The notes below the pieces were generated by a model. It was given only the letters and a program-made list of their open reading frames with translations. It did no database searches and was not told where the DNA came from. From Rubrobacter sp. (GTDB taxonomy: Bacteria; Actinomycetota; Rubrobacteria; Rubrobacterales; Rubrobacteraceae), in assembly GCA_016781775.1 (NCBI GenBank), contig JADDPR010000086.1:1-11457 (forward strand): a stretch of DNA of 11,457 nucleotides, in the 5' to 3' direction. The position numbers were made by a program, and so were the translations under genes. This document shows, in pieces, positions 6,792 to 11,457 of the stretch (within the stretch, counting starts at the first letter, position 1; every line of letters begins with the position of its first letter).

Positions 6792-8034
6792 ACATCCTCT
6801 CCAGGGCCTGTTCCAGGTCGGCGACGACGTCGTCGGCGTGCTCGATGCCTAAAGAGACCCGGATCAGGTTCTCCTCCACCCCGAGGCGCTTGCGCCGGGA
6901 GGGGGAGAGCTCGCGGTGGGAGGAGGTGGCGGGGTGGATGGCGAGCGTGTAGATGTCCCCGAGGCTCGGGGCCGTTACGCAGAGCTCCAGGGCGTTCAGG
7001 AACCGGAACGCCGCCGCCCGGCCGTCCTCCCCGTCCTCGACGGCAAGCTCGAAGGAGAGCAGTCCTCCCGAGCCACTCAGCACGCGGCGGGCGACCTCGT
7101 GGTCCGGGTGGGCTTTGAGGGAGGGGTGGTTGACCGATCCCACCCTCGGGTGAGCCGCAAGGCGCCCGGCGACCTCGCCGGCGTTCTCGCACTGGCGCTC
7201 CATGCGCAGGGGCAGGGTCTTCAAGCCGCGCAGGGCGAGCCAGGCTTCGAAGGGACCCAAAGTACCGCCGACGAGCTTGCGCAGGGAGTCCAGGGCCCCA
7301 TCGTACGGGGCGCCCGCGACCACGATACCGGCGGTCAAATCGCCGTGGCCGGAGAGGTACTTTGTCGCGCTGTGCACGACGATGTCCGCCCCGAGCTCCA
7401 GGGGGCGCTGGAGATAAGGGGTGCCGAAGGTTGCGTCCACGATCAGGGTGGAGCCCGCCTCCTTCGTAATCTCGGCGAGCGCCGGCACGTCCGCGACGCG
7501 CAGGAGAGGGTTGGAGATCGTCTCCACGACCACGGCCCGGGGCGAGATCTCCGAGACCTTTTTCCGGACGGCATCGAGGTCGCAGGCATCCACGAAGCGC
7601 ACCTCGACCCCCGCCGTGCCGAAGACCTGGACGAGCAGGGTCGCCGTCGAGCCGTAGAGCTGCTCCGCCGCCAGCACGGTCCCCCCGCTGCCGAGCTCCG
7701 CCGCCGACAGGGCCGCGTGCATCGCCGCCATCCCCGAGGCGAAGGCGAAGGCGCGTGCCCCCTCGGGCTCGCCCCCGCACTCGAGGGCGGCGACCGCATC
7801 CTCGAAGGCGGTGACGGTGGGGTTGCCGTACCTCGCGTAGCTGTAGCCCGGCTCCTCGCCGCCGAGAACCCTGTCGGTCTGCTCGATCTCCTCGTGCGAG
7901 AAGGTCGTCGAGAGGTACACGGGGGTAGAGACCGGGTAGAAGCCCTTGCCGGGGCCCCCGCCGTTCGGGCTCTCACCGTTCTTTCTGGCGCGGCGCTCGC
8001 CGGCGTGGACGGCCCGGGTCTCAAAACGCGTCAA
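6790..8034 (-). CDS. Cys/Met metabolism PLP-dependent enzyme (cystathionine gamma-synthase/lyase family)
   Basis: This 414-residue enzyme is of the trans-sulfuration family, which makes or breaks C-S bonds at the gamma carbon of homoserine-, cysteine- or methionine-type substrates. Visible marks are YSYARYGNPT (64-73, PLP phosphate contacts from the neighbouring subunit), SGMAAMHA (100-107), EQLYGST with the stacking Tyr127, IVDATFGTP with Asp200, the PLP lysine Lys225 in SATKYLSGHGD, and the carboxylate-binding Arg392 in IRVSLGIE. The region before the C-terminal HPATSSH reads SLGDIYTL, with Tyr362 where human cystathionine gamma-lyase has Glu339, so lyase, synthase or sulfhydrylase activity cannot be decided. 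There is a Gly-rich N-terminal stretch (about 15-31) longer than usual. The start is TTG at 8034, with GGGAG 6 bases before it. It leads the operon with the cupin and nfeD; the promoter lies in the palindromic spacer upstream. Confidence 0.9.
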   Translation of the reverse strand: MTRFETRAVHAGERRARKNGESPNGGGPGKGFYPVSTPVYLSTTFSHEEIEQTDRVLGGEEPGYSYARYGNPTVTAFEDAVAALECGGEPEGARAFAFASGMAAMHAALSAAELGSGGTVLAAEQLYGSTATLLVQVFGTAGVEVRFVDACDLDAVRKKVSEISPRAVVVETISNPLLRVADVPALAEITKEAGSTLIVDATFGTPYLQRPLELGADIVVHSATKYLSGHGDLTAGIVVAGAPYDGALDSLRKLVGGTLGPFEAWLALRGLKTLPLRMERQCENAGEVAGRLAAHPRVGSVNHPSLKAHPDHEVARRVLSGSGGLLSFELAVEDGEDGRAAAFRFLNALELCVTAPSLGDIYTLAIHPATSSHRELSPSRRKRLGVEENLIRVSLGIEHADDVVADLEQALERM

Positions 8035-8065
8035 TTGTTTCTCCCTGATCTCGGATCGCTCGGTT

Positions 8066-8127
8066 GCTTTCGCATTCTGGATGAAAAGCTGCTTATCTTA
8101 TACTAACGCACGATAAGCTGCGAAAGC
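8066..8127. repeat. Nested inverted repeat in the divergent promoter region
   Basis: The contiguous right arm GATAAGCTGCGAAAGC (8112-8127) is the exact complement of two left arms: GCTTATC (8091-8097) and GCTTTCGCA (8066-8074). The left arms are split by 16 bases and the inner pair encloses 14 bases. All 16 positions pair. The inner arm centres are 21 bases apart, about two helical turns. It could be a regulator operator or an RNA structure. The minus-strand promoter lies inside it. Confidence 0.7.
8097..8124 (-). promoter_or_regulatory. Candidate promoter of the PLP enzyme-cupin-nfeD operon
   Basis: On the minus strand TTCGCA (4 of 6 to TTGACA) and TATAAG (5 of 6 to TATAAT) are separated by 16 bases, giving a start near 8090 and a leader of about 55 bases. 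The -35 is in the right arm and the -10 overlaps the inner left arm of the nested inverted repeat, so a protein bound there would cover the promoter. For the plus-strand TPR gene, TATACT at 8099-8104 is a possible -10, without a convincing -35. Confidence 0.4.
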
Positions 8128-8167
8128 CCACGAACCGGCACTTTTAAGGACACGGGGGAGACCACTT

Positions 8168-8482
8168 TTGGAGAACAGGATCGAGTACTTCGAGCGGATG
8201 CTCGCGGACAACCCGAACAACCCGACCGGCCTTCTGGCCCTCGCCAACGAGTACAAAAAGGCCGGCTGCGACGAGGACGAGGCGACGGTCCTCAGGCGTT
8301 ATCTGGATGCGCACGAGGACGAGGGCAACGCGTACCTCAGGCTCGGCGAGGTGCTGGAGCGCCTGGGGCGCGAGGACGAGGCCCGTGCCGCCTACGGGGA
8401 GGGCATCGGCAAGGCCGAGAAGTTTGGCCACTCGGGGATGGCCGAGGACCTGCGCTCGGCCCTCGGCGGAGCCGGGGGCTAG
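8168..8482 (+). CDS. Small tetratricopeptide-repeat-like protein
   Basis: This 104-residue, acidic, all-helical protein probably forms two TPR-type helical hairpins. The first is about residues 12-45, around NPNNPTGLLALANEYKKAG; the second is about 46-80, with GNAYLRLGEVLERLGREDEA. Both follow the TPR pattern of small and aromatic residues. A C-terminal helix reads AEKFGHSGMAEDLRSAL. There is no signal peptide or membrane segment. TPR proteins are binding scaffolds, so the partner is unknown. The start is TTG at 8168, supported by GGGGGAG 7 bases upstream and by the lack of an earlier start that extends the similarity. It is divergent from the PLP-enzyme operon and lies 189 bases before the E1 gene on the same strand, so the two could be co-transcribed. 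A functional link to E1 is conjecture. Confidence 0.8.
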   Translation: MENRIEYFERMLADNPNNPTGLLALANEYKKAGCDEDEATVLRRYLDAHEDEGNAYLRLGEVLERLGREDEARAAYGEGIGKAEKFGHSGMAEDLRSALGGAGG

Positions 8483-8489
8483 GGGCGTC

Positions 8490-8511
8490 GACGGGGCAAA
8501 AACGCGCCGTC
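8490..8511 (+). terminator. Weak hairpin after the TPR gene
   Basis: GACGG and CCGTC pair, with two further pairs past a G-G mismatch around an AAAAAC loop, 7 bases after the TPR stop. No T-run follows on the plus strand. It may be an attenuator, a rho-dependent pause or chance. The rest of the 189-base gap (8483-8671) shows only the E1 ribosome binding site (GAGGG, 8657-8661); I could not find a clear promoter. Confidence 0.2.
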
Positions 8512-8671
8512 CGGGGTGGGTTGAGCGTGCTCTTCTGGGGTAAGATTGGGGGGAGGAGATGCGGTAGTATGAAGGGAAAGTGCGGCGTTCGCGACGTCGT
8601 GGGGAGGTCTGGCCGCGTGAGGGTGGCCCGGCCGGAAACATTCGAAGACGATACGTGAGGGTGTGATCTAG

Positions 8672-11457
8672 TTGGAAAATCGTACCGAGAGCCAATTTTT
8701 CGGCCCAAACCTCGGCTACGTTCTGGAGCTTTACGAGAGCTTTAAGGAAGATCCGGGCTCCGTCGACGAGCGGACGAGGAGCTTCTTCGAGGAGTGGGGA
8801 CCGCCCCAGGAGGCGTCGGGCGCGAACGGGCGAAACGGCGGTGCTCCGACCGCGGCTTCTGAAGTGGACGTGGGCAAGGTCGTGGCGGCGACCAAGTACG
8901 TCCGGGCCATCCGGGACTTCGGGCACCGAGCGGCCCGACTGGACCCATTGGGGAGCGAACCCCTCGGGGACCCGGCGCTCGACCTCGGTTTCTATCACCT
9001 CAGCGACGACGACCTCGAGGCCCTGCCGGCGAACCTGCTCAACGCCCCGGGCGTGGGCCCGATCCCACAGCGCACCAACACGGCGCGGGAGGCCATCGAG
9101 GAGCTCAGGCGCATCTACTGCAACACCACCGGCTACGACTTCGGCCACATCCACTCGCCCGAGGAGCGCTTCTGGCTCAGGGAGGCGGTCGAGTCGGGGC
9201 GTTTCGACAAGCCCCTCGAAGGCGAGAGCGCCAAGCGGCTCCTCAAGCGCCTGACGCGGGTCGACACCTTCGAGAAGTTCTTGCACAGGACGTTCCTGGG
9301 GCAGAAGCGCTTCTCCATCGAGGGCCTGGACATGACGGTGCCGATGATCAACTCGCTCATCGGCGCCGCCGCGCGCACCGGGATCCCCGAGGTGGTCATG
9401 GGGATGGCCCACCGGGGCCGGCTGAACGTGCTGGCGCACGTCCTGGACAAGCCGTACTCGAAGATCTTCGGCGAGTTCCAGAAGCCGGAGAAGGGCGAGA
9501 AACCGTCGGTCGCCGAGAGCCCGGGCGGAGGCTGGGTCGGGGACGTGAAGTACCACCTCGGCATCCGGGGATTCCACCTCGGGGAGGGCCAGGAGGACTC
9601 GAAGGTCGCCGTCAACCTGACGCCGAACCCGAGCCACCTCGAGGTCGTCGACCCGGTGGTCGAAGGCATGGCCCGCGCCGCACAGGAGACGCGGGACGAG
9701 CCGGGCGCGCCGAATCTGGACGAAGAGGCGGCGCTGCCGATCCTCCTTCATGGGGACGCGGCGTTCCCGGGCGAGGGGGTCGTGCCCGAGACCCTGAACC
9801 TCTCCAGGTTGCCCGGCTACAAGACCGGCGGGACCATCCACATCATCACCAACAACCAGATCGGCTTCACCACCGAGAAGCAGGACGCCCGTTCGACGAC
9901 CTACGCGAGCGATCCGGCGAAGGGGTACGAGATGCCGGTCGTCCACGTCAACGCCGACGACCCCGAGGCATGCCTTGCGGCGGCGCGGCTCGCCTACGCC
10001 TACCGCCAGGAGTTCGGCAAGGACTTCGTGATCGACCTTATCGGCTACCGGAGGTTCGGCCACAACGAGGGCGACGAGCCCACCTACACCCAGCCGAAGA
10101 TGTACGAGGTCATCAACGGCCATCCGACCGTGCGCGAGATCTGGGCGAGGACGCTCGAGGAGCGCGGCGTCATCTCCGAGGGCGAGGCCCAGGAGATGGT
10201 GGACGAGATCTACGGCGAGATGCAGGAGACGCACAAGAACCCCGATGAGGTGGGCGACGAGGACCTGCTCACCGACGAGCCCTACACGCCGCTCGTCGAG
10301 GTCCCGGAGACGGCCGTCCCCGCCGAGAGGTTGAGCGCGCTCAATCAGGCCCTGCTCCAGTACCCCGAGGGCTTCAACCCCAACCGCAAGCTCGATCGCC
10401 TCCTCCAGAAGAGCCGCGGCGAGCTCGACGGCATCGACTGGGGCCACGCGGAGGCGTTGGCCTTCGCCTCGCTCCTGGAGGACGGCGTCCCGATACGCAT
10501 CACGGGTCAGGACACCAAGCGGGGCACCTTCTCGCACCGCCACGCGGTCTTGACCGACGTCGAGACCGGCGAGGCCTACGTGCCGTTGCAGAACCTCCCG
10601 AGCGCGAAGGCCTCCTTCGACGTTCACAACAGCCCGCTCTCGGAGGTGGGCCCGATGGGGTTCGAGTACGGCTACACGCTGAGGGCTCCTGAGGCGATGG
10701 TGTTGTGGGAGGCCCAGTTCGGGGACTTCGCCAACGTCGCGCAGCCGATCATCGACCAGTTCATAGTCTCCGCCCAGCTCAAGTGGGGCCAGACCTCGCG
10801 GCTCGTCCTGCTCCTGCCGCACGGCTACGAGGGCCAGGGCCCCGAGCACTCCTCGGCGCGCCTGGAGCGATTCTTGCAGCTCGCGGCGCACGACAACATC
10901 CGGATCGCCTACTGCACGACGGCGGCCCAGTACTTCCACCTCCTGCGTGCCCAGGCCGCGCTCGCGGACCAGCAGAGGCCGCTGGTGGTCATGACGCCGA
11001 AGAGCCTGCTTCGGCATCCTCTGGCGGCCTCCAAGCTCGAGGACCTCTCCGAGGGCAAGTTCAGGGCGGTGCTCGACGACGAGGAGATGAGGCAGAACGC
11101 CGAGTCGGTCGAGCGCCTCGTGCTGTGCACCGGCAAGATCTACACCGAGCTCGTCGCCAGCGAGGCGCGGGAGCAGGACGAGGTCACCGCGGTTGCGCGC
11201 GTCGAGCTCTTGTACCCGTTCCCGGAGGAGGACGTGAAGGCCGTCATAGCCGGCTACCCGAACCTCCGAGAGGTGGTGTGGACTCAGGAAGAGCCCCAGA
11301 ACATGGGGGCGTGGTTCTTCATGGAGCCCCGCCTGAGGGAGCTCGTGGACGGCGAACTGCCCGTCCGCTACGTGGGCAAGCCCGCGCGGCCGAGCCCGGC
11401 GCAGGGATCTGCGGGCTTCCACAAGAAGGAGCACGCCAAGCTGGTTCGGGCGGCCTT
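8672..11457 (+). CDS. sucA: 2-oxoglutarate dehydrogenase E1 component (3' end outside window)
   Basis: This is the thiamine-diphosphate-dependent E1 of the 2-oxoglutarate dehydrogenase complex, which decarboxylates 2-oxoglutarate and passes the succinyl group to the E2 lipoyl domain in the TCA cycle. 928 codons are visible and the frame is open at the right edge; related E1 proteins are about 930 residues, so only a few are missing. Residues 9-45 (FFGPNLGYVLELYESFKED onward) are the short E1 N-terminal segment. Then come MGMAHRGRLN (His247), GDVKYHLG (His295), the ThDP/metal motif GDAAFPGEGVVPETLNL (361-377) with ITNNQIGF (392-399), and GYRRFGHNEGDEP (458-470). The pyrimidine-domain part has TGQDTKRGTFSHRHAV (611-626), then HNSPLSEVGPMGFEYGY and HGYEGQGPEHSSAR. 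The TTG at 8672 directly follows an in-frame TAG, with GAGGG 10 bases before it. No acyltransferase domain is fused at the N-terminus, so a separate E2 (sucB) is expected elsewhere. Confidence 0.95.
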   Translation, partial: MENRTESQFFGPNLGYVLELYESFKEDPGSVDERTRSFFEEWGPPQEASGANGRNGGAPTAASEVDVGKVVAATKYVRAIRDFGHRAARLDPLGSEPLGDPALDLGFYHLSDDDLEALPANLLNAPGVGPIPQRTNTAREAIEELRRIYCNTTGYDFGHIHSPEERFWLREAVESGRFDKPLEGESAKRLLKRLTRVDTFEKFLHRTFLGQKRFSIEGLDMTVPMINSLIGAAARTGIPEVVMGMAHRGRLNVLAHVLDKPYSKIFGEFQKPEKGEKPSVAESPGGGWVGDVKYHLGIRGFHLGEGQEDSKVAVNLTPNPSHLEVVDPVVEGMARAAQETRDEPGAPNLDEEAALPILLHGDAAFPGEGVVPETLNLSRLPGYKTGGTIHIITNNQIGFTTEKQDARSTTYASDPAKGYEMPVVHVNADDPEACLAAARLAYAYRQEFGKDFVIDLIGYRRFGHNEGDEPTYTQPKMYEVINGHPTVREIWARTLEERGVISEGEAQEMVDEIYGEMQETHKNPDEVGDEDLLTDEPYTPLVEVPETAVPAERLSALNQALLQYPEGFNPNRKLDRLLQKSRGELDGIDWGHAEALAFASLLEDGVPIRITGQDTKRGTFSHRHAVLTDVETGEAYVPLQNLPSAKASFDVHNSPLSEVGPMGFEYGYTLRAPEAMVLWEAQFGDFANVAQPIIDQFIVSAQLKWGQTSRLVLLLPHGYEGQGPEHSSARLERFLQLAAHDNIRIAYCTTAAQYFHLLRAQAALADQQRPLVVMTPKSLLRHPLAASKLEDLSEGKFRAVLDDEEMRQNAESVERLVLCTGKIYTELVASEAREQDEVTAVARVELLYPFPEEDVKAVIAGYPNLREVVWTQEEPQNMGAWFFMEPRLRELVDGELPVRYVGKPARPSPAQGSAGFHKKEHAKLVRAA

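Noticed and set aside
6916..8106. A 396-codon plus-strand open frame opposite the PLP enzyme
   Set aside because: No family resemblance, and the opposite strand has the complete set of PLP-enzyme motifs.
8035..8167. SAM or other sulfur riboswitch ahead of the PLP enzyme
   Set aside because: The minus-strand leader from the candidate start is only about 55 bases and lacks the multi-stem layout of SAM riboswitches. The palindrome lies over the promoter rather than in the leader.
8168..8683. Shared Leu-Glu-Asn-Arg start of the TPR protein and E1, suggesting duplication
   Set aside because: The codons differ (GAG AAC AGG against GAA AAT CGT) and similarity stops after four residues, so it is best read as chance.
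8144..11434. A 1096-codon open frame antisense to the TPR and E1 genes
   Set aside because: Its protein has no recognisable domain and is low-complexity (Leu/Arg/Val/Asp rich). Long antisense frames are expected opposite GC-rich genes with strong third-position bias, and the sense strand carries unmistakable E1 motifs.
1..11457. Mobile elements, CRISPR arrays, defence systems or biosynthetic clusters
   Set aside because: No transposase, integrase, spaced direct repeats, toxin-antitoxin pair, nuclease or secondary-metabolite enzyme was recognised on either strand.

Overview
The window is high-GC, gene-dense bacterial chromosome with GTG and TTG starts and strong GGAGG-type ribosome binding sites. 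The protein set (geranylgeranyl-reductase-type flavoprotein, beta-hydroxyacid dehydrogenase, acetamidase/formamidase, DsbA-fold isomerase, NfeD, cupin thiol dioxygenase, trans-sulfuration PLP enzyme, small TPR protein, 2-oxoglutarate dehydrogenase E1) suggests a deep-branching actinobacterium, with Rubrobacter as my best guess. That is an inference from composition and protein style; no rRNA or other phylogenetic marker is present. I see no tRNA, rRNA, CRISPR array, insertion sequence, phage gene or integration site.

Region 1 (1-3826, minus strand) reads leftwards: a broken acetamidase/formamidase gene, an SGNH/GDSL hydrolase, a 3-hydroxyisobutyrate/tartronate-semialdehyde-type dehydrogenase, and a geranylgeranyl-reductase-family flavoprotein that runs off the left edge. 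Gaps of 64-78 bases would allow one transcript, but the four enzymes do not form an obvious pathway. The acetamidase gene has two separate reading-frame lesions, one of them a clean 4-base tandem duplication.

Region 2 (3827-5087) has a 365-base intergenic stretch with a candidate minus-strand promoter, then a lone plus-strand DsbA-fold/HCCA-isomerase-like gene. A 287-base convergent gap follows, holding a candidate terminator for the next minus-strand operon.

Region 3 (5088-8034, minus strand) is a tight three-gene operon: a cystathionine gamma-synthase/lyase-family PLP enzyme, a cysteine-dioxygenase-like cupin and a short NfeD-type membrane serine protease. The gaps are 12 and 10 bases, and the cupin's ribosome binding site overlaps the PLP gene's stop codon. 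The first two genes fit sulfur amino acid metabolism. The protease is an unexpected partner.

Region 4 (8035-11457) starts with a 133-base divergent spacer containing a nested inverted repeat that overlaps the likely operon promoter. A small TPR protein follows (plus strand, TTG start), then an almost complete 2-oxoglutarate dehydrogenase E1 gene (plus strand, TTG start), cut by the right edge a few codons before its expected end. This E1 is the stand-alone type, without the fused acyltransferase domain found in Mycobacterium and Corynebacterium.

Most of the window is ordinary metabolism. I did not find a convincing new multi-gene system. The items most worth a second look are the nested palindrome at 8066-8127, the sulfur-protease operon, the doubly broken acetamidase, and catalytic-motif departures in the cupin and the SGNH hydrolase.
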